Source of the DNA: Bacteroidota bacterium
GTDB taxonomy: Bacteria; Bacteroidota; Bacteroidia; AKYH767-A; OLB10
Reading direction: 5' to 3'
Assembly (NCBI GenBank): GCA_016721435.1
Contig: JADKIC010000014.1
Span: forward strand, 1 to 64,000
DNA length: 64,000 nucleotides
Both the position numbers and the translations under genes were made by a program. Within the stretch, counting starts at the first letter, position 1. Each line of letters opens with the position of its first letter. Below the pieces are notes generated by a model, which did not search any database, was not told the DNA's origin, and saw nothing but the letters and a program-made list of their open reading frames with translations. Of this stretch, positions 37,583-47,552 are shown in pieces.

Positions 37583-38680
37583 ATGAAAAAAATCCAACTT
37601 CTTCTCCTATTGGTCATTTTTCTCAGCACCTCATCCAACGCGCAGATACCTGTTATTTTAAGAGTTTCGGCCGGGGAACAGATAGATACTACAGGCTGCA
37701 ATTTCGTTCGTGAACTAACGCGAATAACCTATGGGGCGATCATGAGTGGTAAAGTGAAACTCTGGAATGCGCCTTCTAAGGAACTTTTTTTTGTACCACA
37801 AACCTTATTGGAAATTGAGCAAAGTACCCGAACTAATTTTATTGATCAGGATGTGGTTTTCATATATGAGTATTGGACAAATGCCAACAAAATATTAAGC
37901 AGCCGAACAACCGGTTTTTTGTTTTCTAATAAAAATCAGGCGGGTGAAGATGTGGAATATGGATATGTGGATTTTGAAGATATACAAAGTGTGCTGCTTA
38001 GTGAACGGGTAATGAGTAACGCGAATGGAAATTTTAACTCCAATCTCTCGGCGTATATTGCTTCCAAAAATTATAATTTTAACTTCCTTCAGTTTGCAGG
38101 AAAAGTCATTAATAACAAGGAAGATTCACGGGCGATTTTTAATGAATATATCGGTAGTTCTAAATTTAACCTGAGCCAGTTTTCTTCCAATGAAATTCCT
38201 CAAAAGAAAGTCACCTGGACCATTGATGCCTCTCCCGATCTCACTAAAGTGAAGGCACAGAATAGCAATAAAATTCTTGCAGCTATTGAAAAGTATCTTC
38301 GACAGAATGAAGAAGTGTTTTTTAATCTGGGAGGAGAGAAAATCCTGACCCATGTTCAAAAGGGGAAATGGAAAGTGACGCGTTTGGAAATGAACGAGCT
38401 GTGGAAAAAAATTGATGGTGTAATCTCCTTCGATCCCTTGAGTATGACGATATTTATCAATGATTCAGCTTTGTCTGAAGTGCCGTTTAGAGAAATGGTC
38501 AAAATGGAGATAAAAGTAAATGAGTTGCCCTTCCTTGACTTCCTGAAGCAGCAAAATTTCAATTACATTATTCGAAGTATTAATACGCAGGATATTCCCC
38601 GGAGCGAATCCTATGCCTATCAAAAGGCTATCTTTGAAACCGACTGGAAGCGCCTGACGTCTTTTGTGAAGCAGTTCTGA
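37583..38680 (+). CDS. Secreted protein of unknown function
   Basis: A 365-residue exported protein; the start at 37583 gives a signal peptide (MKKIQLLLLLVIFLSTSSNAQ). The frame opened at 37514 merely extends upstream of it and overlaps the preceding gene. The mature part is mixed alpha/beta, with no repeats or sorting domain. Some features (an early LWNAP segment, mixed WK-rich C-terminus) faintly recall GldN/PorN-like proteins, but I would not assign it. Intact frame; 44 bases after the PaaY-like gene. Confidence 0.6.
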   Translation: MKKIQLLLLLVIFLSTSSNAQIPVILRVSAGEQIDTTGCNFVRELTRITYGAIMSGKVKLWNAPSKELFFVPQTLLEIEQSTRTNFIDQDVVFIYEYWTNANKILSSRTTGFLFSNKNQAGEDVEYGYVDFEDIQSVLLSERVMSNANGNFNSNLSAYIASKNYNFNFLQFAGKVINNKEDSRAIFNEYIGSSKFNLSQFSSNEIPQKKVTWTIDASPDLTKVKAQNSNKILAAIEKYLRQNEEVFFNLGGEKILTHVQKGKWKVTRLEMNELWKKIDGVISFDPLSMTIFINDSALSEVPFREMVKMEIKVNELPFLDFLKQQNFNYIIRSINTQDIPRSESYAYQKAIFETDWKRLTSFVKQF

Positions 38681-38875
38681 GGAGGAGCATTACTTGTTTT
38701 TCGAAGAAAATAGTGTCAGCATTTTGGGGCAGCCGCCTTTCTCTTGCTCTGAACCATTCTTCAGTATAACTTTTTTTGTTTAAATTAATCTAAATGGTTT
38801 TCCTTTATTATTTTCGTAACGATTTAGGATAAAATTCGTTTAATCCTGTTCATCAAAACTTAATACCAAATTCTC

Positions 38876-40282
38876 ATGGAAAAAATAAAATTCGGAACGG
38901 ACGGATGGAGAGCAATTATTGCTAAAGAATTTACCGTGGCTAATGTTGCACGTGTAGCGGAAGGTACTGCCAAATGGTTGCTTACACAATCTAAAAATCC
39001 TTCCATTGTACTTGGACACGATTGCAGATTTGCAGGTGAGTTGTTTTGCGATACAGTAGCGAAGGTGATGTGTCCGATGGGTATAAAGGTTTCATTGGCG
39101 AAAGATTTTGTCAGCACTCCGATGATTTCATTGGGTGCCGTTAAATTGAAAAAGGATTTAGGTATAATCATTACCGCGAGTCATAATCCTCCTGAGTACA
39201 ATGGATTCAAACTGAAAGGCTCTTTTGGTGGTCCATTGCAGCCTGCTCTCGTTTCAGAAATTGAAAACCTGATACCGGATGTTTGTACAGTGCAGTTCGA
39301 AAACATGGAATTGTCCACATTTGAAAATAGTGGTTTGCTCGAGTATGTCAACCTGGAAGATATGTATGTCGAGCATGTGAAAGCTCATTTTGATTTGGAG
39401 GTGATTCGCAAATCCGGTTTGCATCTGGCCTATGATGCTATGTATGGTGCCGGACAAAATGTGATGCGAAGACTTTTACCGGAGTTGACATTTTTGCATT
39501 GTGAGTATAACCCCTCGTTCATGGGACAAGCTCCGGAACCCATTCATAAGAACCTGACCGAGTTTTCAAATCTGATTAAGAATAGCGGAAAGATCGATTC
39601 CGGTTTGGTAACTGATGGTGATGCGGATCGACTTGGCTTCTATGACGGAAAGGGAAACTTTGTGGACTCGCATCATATCATCTTATTGTTGATTCATTAT
39701 CTCCACAAGTACAAAGGAATGTCCGGTAAGGTATGCACTGCTTTCTCTACCACACCGAAAGTGGCGAAAATTTGCAAGCATTATGGACTAGAGATGGAAA
39801 CCGTGAAAATTGGTTTTAAGTACATCGCCGAAATTATGATTAAGGAAGATGTTTTACTCGGCGGTGAAGAGTCGGGAGGGATAGCGATTAAAGGGCATAT
39901 TCCCGAGAGAGATGGTATCTGGATCGGGTTAACGATTTGGGAGTTTATGGCGAAGAGCGGAAAGACCCTGAACGATTTGATTGATGAGGTATATGAGATC
40001 GTTGGAAAATTTTCTTTTGAGAGAAATGATCTTCACATCAAGGAAGAAATTAAACAGCGCGTTCTTCAAAATTGCAAAGCAGGATATTATACTTCTTTCG
40101 GCAAATTTAAAGTAACAAGAACTGAAGATCTCGATGGCTTCAAGTATTTCTTTGAGAATGGCGATTGGCTGATGATTCGTGCTTCGGGTACGGAACCGGT
40201 GCTGCGAACCTATGCCGAATCGGCTTCTAAAGATGCTGCCTTTGAAATATTAAATACTGCGAAAGAGGTCCTCCTGAATTGA
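38876..40282 (+). CDS. Phosphoglucomutase/phosphomannomutase family protein
   Basis: A 468-residue alpha-D-phosphohexomutase that moves phosphate between positions 1 and 6 of a sugar. The phosphoserine loop is TASHNPPEYNG near residue 101. The metal-binding loop is DGDADRLGF near residue 243. The sugar-binding loop is GGEESGG near residue 328, and the phosphate-binding loop is RASGTEPVLRTY near residue 438. All four active-site regions are intact. Substrate preference (glucose, mannose or glucosamine) cannot be told from the sequence. Confidence 0.93.
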   Translation: MEKIKFGTDGWRAIIAKEFTVANVARVAEGTAKWLLTQSKNPSIVLGHDCRFAGELFCDTVAKVMCPMGIKVSLAKDFVSTPMISLGAVKLKKDLGIIITASHNPPEYNGFKLKGSFGGPLQPALVSEIENLIPDVCTVQFENMELSTFENSGLLEYVNLEDMYVEHVKAHFDLEVIRKSGLHLAYDAMYGAGQNVMRRLLPELTFLHCEYNPSFMGQAPEPIHKNLTEFSNLIKNSGKIDSGLVTDGDADRLGFYDGKGNFVDSHHIILLLIHYLHKYKGMSGKVCTAFSTTPKVAKICKHYGLEMETVKIGFKYIAEIMIKEDVLLGGEESGGIAIKGHIPERDGIWIGLTIWEFMAKSGKTLNDLIDEVYEIVGKFSFERNDLHIKEEIKQRVLQNCKAGYYTSFGKFKVTRTEDLDGFKYFFENGDWLMIRASGTEPVLRTYAESASKDAAFEILNTAKEVLLN

Positions 40283-40310
40283 TGGATGTTTTCTACGGCT
40301 AAAACACGGA

Positions 40311-41258
40311 ATGCATCTTCTTTCAAAAAGAATTATTAACTACATCACTGCTATATCGGCGGTGATGTGTTTTTATAGCCCTCTGCAAGCCCAAAACGGC
40401 GATACAATTTCTCATAAAGGATTTTGGTATGCAGCCTCCGAATACAACCGCGAGCGTGGACGAATAATGGCGTTCTCTACGGCGAGTATTTATGCAGGAA
40501 CTATGATGGGTTTGTATTCCGTCTGGTATAAAGATTATCCGCTTTCCGGTTTTCATCGATTTAATGACAATGAAGAATGGTTACAGATAGACAAAGTAGG
40601 ACATTGTGGATCGGCATATTATCTTTCCCGGTGGAACAGTGAACTGATGGGGTGGACGGGACTCTCCCCAAAAAAGTCTGCACTTTGGGGAGCAGGTATC
40701 AGCTATACGTTTCTGCTGAGTGTGGAAATGCTGGATGGTCACTCTAAAGAATGGGGTTTTTCTACAGGAGATTTAATTGCGAATACAATAGGTACCGGAC
40801 TTTTTCTCGGACAGGCATTGGGCTGGAAAGAACAACGGATTTCTTTTAAATTATCCTATAATAAAAGTCCGTTAGCGAATCAACGTCCCTCTATCTTTGG
40901 TTCCAATATCGCTGAGAATGTCCTGAAGGATTACAATGGACAAACCTATTGGTTGTCTTTTAATCTTGCTGATTTCATGAAAAAATCTTCATTACCGCCA
41001 TGGCTAAATATTGCTGTTGGATACGGGGCTAACAATATGCTGACTGCTAATGTGGAAGAGACTCCGGAAGGACTAACATATCCCGGAGAACGCTATCGAC
41101 AGTTCTATATTTCTCCGGATATTGAATGGTCGAAAATACCTGCTAAAAGTGGTGCATTGAAAGCTTTATTTAAAGTACTGGGATGTATTAAAATTCCTGC
41201 TCCTGCACTGGAGTATCGAAAAAAGAGTGGACTTGTTTTTCATGGGATGTATTTTTGA
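40311..41258 (+). CDS. DUF2279 family protein
   Basis: A 315-residue exported protein with signal peptide (ITAISAVMCFYSPLQAQ). It has the DUF2279 pattern: an NEWLQIDKVGHCGSAYYLSRW-like segment with DKxGH near residue 100 and GDLIANTIGTGLFLGQ near residue 163. Function of the family is unknown; an outer-membrane or periplasmic location is likely. It follows the phosphohexomutase by 28 bases and may share its transcript. The extended C-terminal half is beta-rich. Confidence 0.78.
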   Translation: MHLLSKRIINYITAISAVMCFYSPLQAQNGDTISHKGFWYAASEYNRERGRIMAFSTASIYAGTMMGLYSVWYKDYPLSGFHRFNDNEEWLQIDKVGHCGSAYYLSRWNSELMGWTGLSPKKSALWGAGISYTFLLSVEMLDGHSKEWGFSTGDLIANTIGTGLFLGQALGWKEQRISFKLSYNKSPLANQRPSIFGSNIAENVLKDYNGQTYWLSFNLADFMKKSSLPPWLNIAVGYGANNMLTANVEETPEGLTYPGERYRQFYISPDIEWSKIPAKSGALKALFKVLGCIKIPAPALEYRKKSGLVFHGMYF

Positions 41259-41272
41259 AAAAAGAACTGCTG

Positions 41273-42007
41273 CTATTTTGATGCTTTCTTCTTCTTTTTC
41301 GCCGGATCTTCGTGAAAGAAATACTTCACATCAATTCCGAAATAGTCGCCTTCTAAACTTGTTCTTCCAATGGAGGAAAAAGGCTTGGTGAAATCTCTAT
41401 CCGGATAATATTCAATAAGTGTATCATATAAAGTTTGCAAGGCACGGTGATAAACAAATCCAACGTAAAAATAACCGGATTTAGCGGTGCGGTACTCGAC
41501 ACCTAAATTAGCAATTACACCGGCACTTACTTTTTGTCGACGCGCACTGTAATGGGAATAAAAATCTTTGAAGGTAGCCACATCAGAGGGAAATATGTTC
41601 ATTTGAGCCCCAAGTGCGGCATCCATCCATAACTTTTCATCCAGTTGAATAAACACGAGTGCGGTAACAGGAATTTCATATCCGATAATAGAAAATCCAC
41701 CACCTCCTGTGAATGTGGTGTCCGTTAAAGTAAGGTCGTAATTTCTTTTAGTATAGATGATTCCGGTCTCCATGGATAGACGCTTTGTAAACCCATGCCG
41801 CACCAAGCCTCCAAAGCTAATACCGGATTGTTGAACGATGCTATAGGTGATAGCTGAGTCGCTGAAATTCTTAGGTCCGGTCCTGAGAAAACTATTCGGA
41901 AAGCTGGGACGAAGACAAACTCCAAAAGTGGTGACGCCCTGCTGCGCTGTTGCTTCAAAAAACAACAGAACAATGAATAAAAAGGCCAGGCTTAATTTGA
42001 TTTTCAT
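41273..42007 (-). CDS. Outer-membrane beta-barrel protein
   Basis: Starts MKIKLSLAFLFIVLLF with cleavage near ATAQ. The mature part alternates hydrophobic and polar residues in strands ending in aromatic residues (YYFGIDVKYFF), as in eight-stranded PorT-like barrels. It includes LSMETGIIYTKRNYDL and GVIANLGVEYRT. A Lys-rich tail follows the last strand, unusual for a barrel that normally ends in Phe, so the tail may hang in the periplasm. Function unknown. Converges on the DUF2279 gene. Confidence 0.72.
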   Translation of the reverse strand: MKIKLSLAFLFIVLLFFEATAQQGVTTFGVCLRPSFPNSFLRTGPKNFSDSAITYSIVQQSGISFGGLVRHGFTKRLSMETGIIYTKRNYDLTLTDTTFTGGGGFSIIGYEIPVTALVFIQLDEKLWMDAALGAQMNIFPSDVATFKDFYSHYSARRQKVSAGVIANLGVEYRTAKSGYFYVGFVYHRALQTLYDTLIEYYPDRDFTKPFSSIGRTSLEGDYFGIDVKYFFHEDPAKKKKKASK

Positions 42008-42063
42008 GTGCTTTTGCAAAGAAAGGAAATCTTGATGATATTAATTTTTGTGAGATGTAATTG

Positions 42064-42651
42064 CTAATTGTTAGTGAGCTGAAAATAGATTTTTCCAACA
42101 ATAATTTCAGCTTCTACCAATATACAAATGCCGAGATGGTACGTGTAAAAATTACTTTTACCATCAGGGAGAATTAATTCATAGCGATGTTTGCCTGCCG
42201 GTTTAATATTCAGAAAATCACCGTAAGTATCCGAATATACCATAAACACTCCAATAGGTTCTTCAAAATACAATTTACATAAATTATAAGGAATAGATTT
42301 TTGACTGATTTTACTTTCTCCTTTTTGCGATTGAACCGTATATCCGTATTTAGAATGTGTTGTTTTGGTATTTATATGTTCTTTGCCGTTATTATGCTGA
42401 GTAGCCAAAGAGTGAAGAAGCGTGTTATTATCAAATATGGATGTGATGCGGTAAACAATATTTACCCGCACCATTTTTTGAATCAGAATTTTACTTTCAA
42501 TCAGAAAATCAGATTTCGTCTTACCTTGACGTTGCGCTGTCATAATGCCAATAGGCTCATCTTTATACCTTATGGCATAGGTGAGGAGTTGTGCCTCAAC
42601 TCGCGCGTTCACTACAATTTGCAGTAGGAAGAATAGCAGGACGATTCGCAT
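42064..42651 (-). CDS. DUF6134 family exported protein
   Basis: A 195-residue protein with signal peptide (MRIVLLFFLLQIVVNARVEAQ). YAIRYKDEPIGIMTAQRQG near the start and KSNFYTYHLGICILVEAEI near the end fit the DUF6134 pattern. No enzyme motif is seen. The family is widespread in Bacteroidota and of unknown role. Its start lies just after the terminator of the upstream esterase-like gene, so it is probably transcribed separately. Confidence 0.7.
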   Translation of the reverse strand: MRIVLLFFLLQIVVNARVEAQLLTYAIRYKDEPIGIMTAQRQGKTKSDFLIESKILIQKMVRVNIVYRITSIFDNNTLLHSLATQHNNGKEHINTKTTHSKYGYTVQSQKGESKISQKSIPYNLCKLYFEEPIGVFMVYSDTYGDFLNIKPAGKHRYELILPDGKSNFYTYHLGICILVEAEIIVGKIYFQLTNN

Positions 42652-42661
42652 GATGGGTTAT

Positions 42662-42695
42662 AAAAGCCACCGGCAATAAAAAACCGGTGGCTTTT
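42662..42695 (-). terminator. Terminator after the T9SS esterase-like gene
   Basis: A perfect 12-pair stem AAAAGCCACCGG/CCGGTGGCTTTT around a ten-base A-rich loop. T-runs on either strand come from the stem ends. It lies 17 bases past the gene's stop. Confidence 0.8.
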
Positions 42696-42711
42696 ATTGT
42701 TGTTTGAAGGA

Positions 42712-44281
42712 TTAACGGAAAACGACTCTGCTTGTTGCAGTACCTCTGTCTAATTGAACGTTTACGATATATAAACCGGCATCCAGATCTCTTCTTTCCA
42801 GTGTATAGCTTTTCTGGTCTACAGGACCGGATGAATGCACCATCTTGCCTGTAATATCATACACATAGACATTGCGGATGATTTCATTGTTTTTAGAGCT
42901 GATAAGAGTACGGTTGTCCGCCGGATTTGGTGTAAAACTGATACCGGCATCGCTTACAGATGGATTATTTAAACCTGTTGAAAGATTCAGGCAGTACACA
43001 ATTCTTGGATTGAGATATCCCATCACTGTATCTAAATAAGCCAATGCTTTTGCCTTGGACATATCCGGATTGGTGAGGAGCGCATTCGCATAGGCTGTAT
43101 CACCTTTCGTGTTGTAGGGTGGAGGAAGAAAAGAAGCATAGAAAACAGTGGCCAAAGAATCATACCATTCCCATGGACCTGCCTGTTGAGCCGGATTTGT
43201 GAATAAAGGATAAAGACCTTCATAACCTTCATTTAACTGTATTTGCATAAGTAGTGAGTGCATCAGTAAAACCGGCATTGGCAAAACAGTCATTATTCCC
43301 TTTTTCAAAGGACAGACGAACTGCTTCGCGGCTTCCGCCTACTTCTACTACGAAATCACCGGTAGTAGGTACAATTACATCACCGACGGCATAAGGGGCA
43401 AAGGGATCTCCAACCACATGAAATGCGACAATTGGTGCATCACCCGCTTCAAGCCAGGAAGTATCTCCTATAGCACCTCCTAAATTGAAAACGAATTGAA
43501 CTTTTGAATTATAACCGGGAGAGTTATTCGGATAGTTTAATTGTGGAATTCCATTGTAGCCTTCGAAGTCGCCTAACAACGCCTGATTTACATACGATTG
43601 ACCAGCTGTAAATCCATAAGTTGCATTATTTGTATTGGCAAGAAACTTTGTGAGAGAAATTTCAGCCGGATCATCTAATGTAGCGTAAGCAAGCGCTACA
43701 TAACCTCCGGTTCCAACGCCACCTAAAATAATTTTAGAAGTATCAATCCCAAAATCATTGCCTCCTGTATCTGCATTGGCTCTGAAATAACGTACACAGG
43801 CTTTCGCATCCAGTAAGGCGCGATAAACAGCCTTGAACAATGTTCCTGTACGGATATCCTGTCCTGTAGCACCGGACGCTTGTGGATTCCATCCCAAACG
43901 ATAGGACATAGCTGCAGCAACATATCCTCTTTTCGCAAGCGATGTACACATGGCAACTATATTGCTGTCTCTTCTGGAACCTGTTGGCTGACCATTGATA
44001 ACAGGAGGAAGGAAACTGCCGGTATGCATGACAATGACTAAGGGTCTTTCGGTAAGAGGGTCTACTGCCCCATCCGGTGTGTACACATCCATTTTTAGAG
44101 TATCCATTGCCGGACCTCCTCCGGAAAGAGCGCCGATTACGGTGATGTTTTGGCCATAAATCACGCTATTTGTTCTGGCTGCGGCTGGAAATATTTCTGT
44201 CACGTATCTCTGCGCTTGTGCCTGAATAGAGGCCCCGGCAACAAAGAGTGACATTAAGGCAATTTGTAAAGATTTTTTCAT
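42712..44281 (-). CDS. T9SS type A cargo with alpha/beta-hydrolase domain, frameshifted
   Basis: Signal peptide (MKKSLQIALMSLFVAGAS...QAQ), then an esterase-like domain with LVIVMHTGSFLPP (HG-type oxyanion region) and YRALLDAKACVRYF. The elbow region is ILGGVGTGGYVALAYATL. The usual nucleophile serine is replaced by threonine (VGTGG), so activity is doubtful. After about 350 residues a frameshift near 43250 leads to a cap region and then a type A sorting domain with FTPNPADNRTLISS and GLYIVNVQLDRG. Joined length is about 522 residues. It may be a secreted esterase or a catalytically dead relative. Confidence 0.8.
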
Positions 44282-44378
44282 GCTTTGTGGTTTTTGATTG
44301 GGGTAAAGATAATGAGTTTCTTTTCTTAATTAATTATCAGGATTATTAAAGGAGGAATTAATTCATGAACTTTGTCCT

Positions 44379-46026
44379 ATGCAGCTGCTATTTAAATTAA
44401 GCATGATTCTTTTTCTGTTGGTTTCAGCGAGAACCCATTCTCCCGCTCAATGTATTAATGTATTTCCATATTCCGAAAATTTTGAAGCAGCAAGTAGTCC
44501 CTGGACAACTGGTGGTATTAACTCCGATTGGGCATTGGGATCTCCCTCTAAATCAATTATTAATGCTGCAGGAAGCGGGGTGCAGTGCTGGATAACAGGA
44601 GGATTAACAAATTCGCCCTACAATGGCGGACAAAAGTCATGGCTGCAAAGTCCCTGCTTTGACTTTTCCGGTCTGAACTATCCCTATTTGAGTTTTCTGA
44701 TATTTTGGGATACAGAAAGACAATACGATGGGGGAAATCTTCAGTATTCTTTGAATTCCGGTAATTCCTGGTTCAATGTAGGTTCGTCGGGTGGAGGGTC
44801 AGATTGCAGAACCAAGAACTGGTTCAATGCCGGAAATATCAATAATCTGGCGGGATTAGCCTCACCTCAACAGGGCTGGTCGGGAACAACTTCTTCCGGT
44901 TCAGGCTCTTGTTTGGGAGGAAACGGAAGCGGTGAGTGGAAGCAAGCCGGCTATTGTTTGAGCAATCTGGCCGGTGAGGCAAATGTGATCTTCCGGTTTA
45001 CCTTTAGCTCGGGTACCACCTGCAATGATTATGATGGAATGGCTGTAGATAGTTTCTCCATTTCCGAATTGGTGTTTCCTGCGTTTGATTTTAACTACAC
45101 TTGTGAAACCGACAGAAGAGTGCTTTTTACCGGAACCGGAGGTGATTGCCCTTCTCAATACCAATGGGATTTCGGAGATCCTTCATCTTCTACAAATTCA
45201 TCAACTCTCCTTTCCGATACTCATACTTTTTCATCACCGGAAGCTATTCAGTAGTCTTTACGATGAATGAGCCTTGTATTGGAAATCTTGGAATAAGAAG
45301 AACAGTTATTATACCGGAATTAACTGCAACTTCATACCCCGTTTCTTGCCCGGGAATAGCAGATGGTGCGATCAGTGTAGATGCAGGAGGCTTACAGAAT
45401 CCTGTTTTCATTTGGAATGTTTCTCCGCGAATACAACAGATTCTATTTATGGTCTGGAAGCAGGAAATTATCAGGTAACAGTTTCCGGTGATTCTGCCTG
45501 TACACAAACACTAAATATTGCCCTTGACTTTGATCCCGATGCCATTCCAAAGCCTGCATTGCCCGATAAACTATTGATATGTCCCGGCGAGGAATTAGTG
45601 CTGGATCCGGGTGTATTTACTTCGTATTTATGGAGTACCGGTAGTGTTGATCCCGTGATTACAGTGAATGATATCGGGTGGTATAGCGTCACAGTAACCA
45701 ATGTTAAAGGATGTATTGGCGCGGATTCCGTATTACTCCTCCAGAATTGTTTTACAGGAGTCTATGTTCCCTCCGCTTTCAGTCCAAATGCGGATGGGAA
45801 AAATGATGTTTTTAAAGCCTATTCCGGTACTGTGGAAGATTTTCAATTGATAATTTATAATCGGTTTGGTGCTAAAGTTTTTATTTCTTCCACTCAAAAC
45901 GATGGCTGGGATGGGAGATACAATAATGCAGAATGTCAGGAAGGCGTGTATACCTGGCAAATCGATTACCGTAATCCTCAGAATAAACCGCAAATCATCA
46001 GAGGCAGGGTTTTGTTGATGAGATAA
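44379..46026 (+). CDS. T9SS type B cargo protein with PKD-like domains, frameshifted
   Basis: A secreted or surface protein with signal peptide (MILFLLVSARTHSPAQC). The first domain, CINVFPYSENFEAASSPW...DYDGMAVDSFSI, resembles the MAM/concanavalin-like domain of Bacteroidota adhesins and peptidases. PKD-like repeats follow (YQWDFGDPSSST; FIWN; LWSTGS). The end PSAFSPNADGKNDVFKAY...EGVYTWQIDY is the gliding-motility-associated type B sorting domain. Frameshifts near 45238 and near 45425 divide it; the intermediate frame supplies SYSVVFTMNEPCIGN. Joined length is about 549 residues. Confidence 0.83.
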
Positions 46027-46180
46027 TGGGGGATAAGGTGGACTTCCGGATTTTTATAAACAGGGAGATGTCCAATCAATATTATGAATATCAATTTGTT
46101 AAAATTAAATATGAGGGAAATCACAAGAATTGACATTTATTGTACAGAATTCATTCTAAAAGGCATATATCTTTGTCTAA

Positions 46181-46549
46181 ATGTTAAAATCACTGGCAAG
46201 TGGAGTTTTGATTTTGATTCTGTTGATGGAATCAGGAAGTAAATCCATTTTGTTTTTAAATTTTGAAATTCATAAAGAATATATTGCTCAGCAGTTATGT
46301 GAGAAAAAGGATGTTCCGGAAAACAGATGTCAGGGAAATTGTCAATTAAGTAAGGAAATTAAAGAACAAGACGCCAGGGAAAATAAACAAATGCCTGTAA
46401 TGACGGTTAAATCTGAGGTGAGTGTTTTCGAATTACCTTCTTTTAAAGTTTTGTTTTTTAACCATTGTCTTGTTTTGATTCAGAATGAAGAAGTTTTATT
46501 TACACGGGTTGGTTATCCCCGGGATGTTTTGCGACCACCTTCTGTATAA
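46181..46549 (+). CDS. Small cysteine-motif protein upstream of mbnP
   Basis: A 122-residue protein with a hydrophobic N-terminus (SGVLILILLMESGS). The motif NFEIHKEYIAQQLC is followed by NRCQGNCQLSKEI, giving Cys40, Cys50 and Cys54. The pattern CxGxCxL after a short HKEYI helix is known to me from small proteins near metal-related genes in Bacteroidota, but their job is not established. The C-terminal 40 residues are hydrophobic then basic. It is the first gene of a locus with the MbnP lipoprotein, a diheme protein and a CxxCxC membrane protein. A TATCTTTG box (46168-46175) ends only five bases before its ATG. Confidence 0.7.
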   Translation: MLKSLASGVLILILLMESGSKSILFLNFEIHKEYIAQQLCEKKDVPENRCQGNCQLSKEIKEQDARENKQMPVMTVKSEVSVFELPSFKVLFFNHCLVLIQNEEVLFTRVGYPRDVLRPPSV

Positions 46550-46692
46550 TACACTTAATTAAATAAACTTTTAAAATGTAATTGATGGATGGAATATCTT
46601 AGTCCATCAGCTATCTTTTTATAGGGTTTATTGTTTTAAATAAAGTAGTATTATTATCAGAAAAATAAAATAATATTAAAACAATTACTAAA

Positions 46693-47478
46693 ATGAAAAA
46701 AATAAATATTCTATTGGCAATGTTGTCTGTTGCTGCTATAACCTTTACTTCATGTAAAGATGATAAAGACGATACCAGTAACTCCGGTCCGGCGCAACCC
46801 GGCACAGTTACCCTTGATCTCACAAATGTTGCCGGTACAGTAAATGTTGATGAAACCGGAGCGACAAGTTATACCAATAGTAGCGGTGAGAGTTTTACTG
46901 TAACAAAACTAAAGTACTATATTTCTAATGTAAGATTGCTGAATGCAGATTCGGTGGTGTATTCACTTCCTGATGGATACTTTTTCGTCGATGAATCCAA
47001 TCAAGCAAGTACTAAACTTTCATTCCCGAATGTTCCCGGTGGGGCTTATACTTCCATTAAGTTTACACTCGGAGTTGATTCGGCCCGTAATGTTAGCGGT
47101 GCACAAACAGGTGCTTTAGATCCTGCAAATGGCATGTTCTGGACCTGGTCGAGCGGTTATATTTTCTATAAACTCGAGGGAACTTCACCTGCAGCTACCG
47201 GAGGGATAACTTACCATATCGGGGGATTCAGAGATGCAAATAATACCAATGCCATTCGTGAAGTGGAAGTGGATTTTATGGGCAGTTCATTGCAGGTGGA
47301 TGGAAGTCGTGAAGCAGAAATTCATGTGCTGGCTGATGTATTGAAAGTGTTTTCAACTCCCAACACGATCAGCATTGCCAGTATTAATTTTCAAATGTCT
47401 CCCGGTGGCAATGCCCTCCTGATAGCCGATAATTATGCTCAAATGTTCAGCTTCGATCATTTGCATAATGATCATTAA
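46693..47478 (+). CDS. MbnP-family copper-associated lipoprotein
   Basis: A 261-residue lipoprotein (lipobox ITFTSC, Cys21). The body is the MbnP beta-sandwich, with the family stretches VTKLKYYISNVRLL, LGVDSARN and the diagnostic NGMFWTWSSGYIFYKLEG containing two tryptophans near residue 155. GGITYHIGG and VDGSREAEIHVLADVLKVF follow. In methanotroph methanobactin operons MbnP is a periplasmic copper-binding protein in which a tryptophan is oxidised by its diheme partner MbnH. The diheme gene here is directly downstream. Metal and modification in this organism are inferred from the family. Confidence 0.88.
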   Translation: MKKINILLAMLSVAAITFTSCKDDKDDTSNSGPAQPGTVTLDLTNVAGTVNVDETGATSYTNSSGESFTVTKLKYYISNVRLLNADSVVYSLPDGYFFVDESNQASTKLSFPNVPGGAYTSIKFTLGVDSARNVSGAQTGALDPANGMFWTWSSGYIFYKLEGTSPAATGGITYHIGGFRDANNTNAIREVEVDFMGSSLQVDGSREAEIHVLADVLKVFSTPNTISIASINFQMSPGGNALLIADNYAQMFSFDHLHNDH

Positions 47479-47504
47479 TCTTCATTAAAGTAAGAAACAG
47501 AATT

Positions 47505-47533
47505 CCGGCATGACAGCGTTTATGTCATGCCGG
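47505..47533 (+). terminator. Hairpin between mbnP and the diheme gene
   Basis: CCGGCATGACA and TGTCATGCCGG form a perfect 11-pair stem with a seven-base loop, followed by TTTA only. The T run is short, so it may act as partial terminator or mRNA stabiliser and lower expression of the downstream genes relative to mbnP. Confidence 0.6.
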
Positions 47534-47552
47534 TTTATAAAGACCAATTCAT

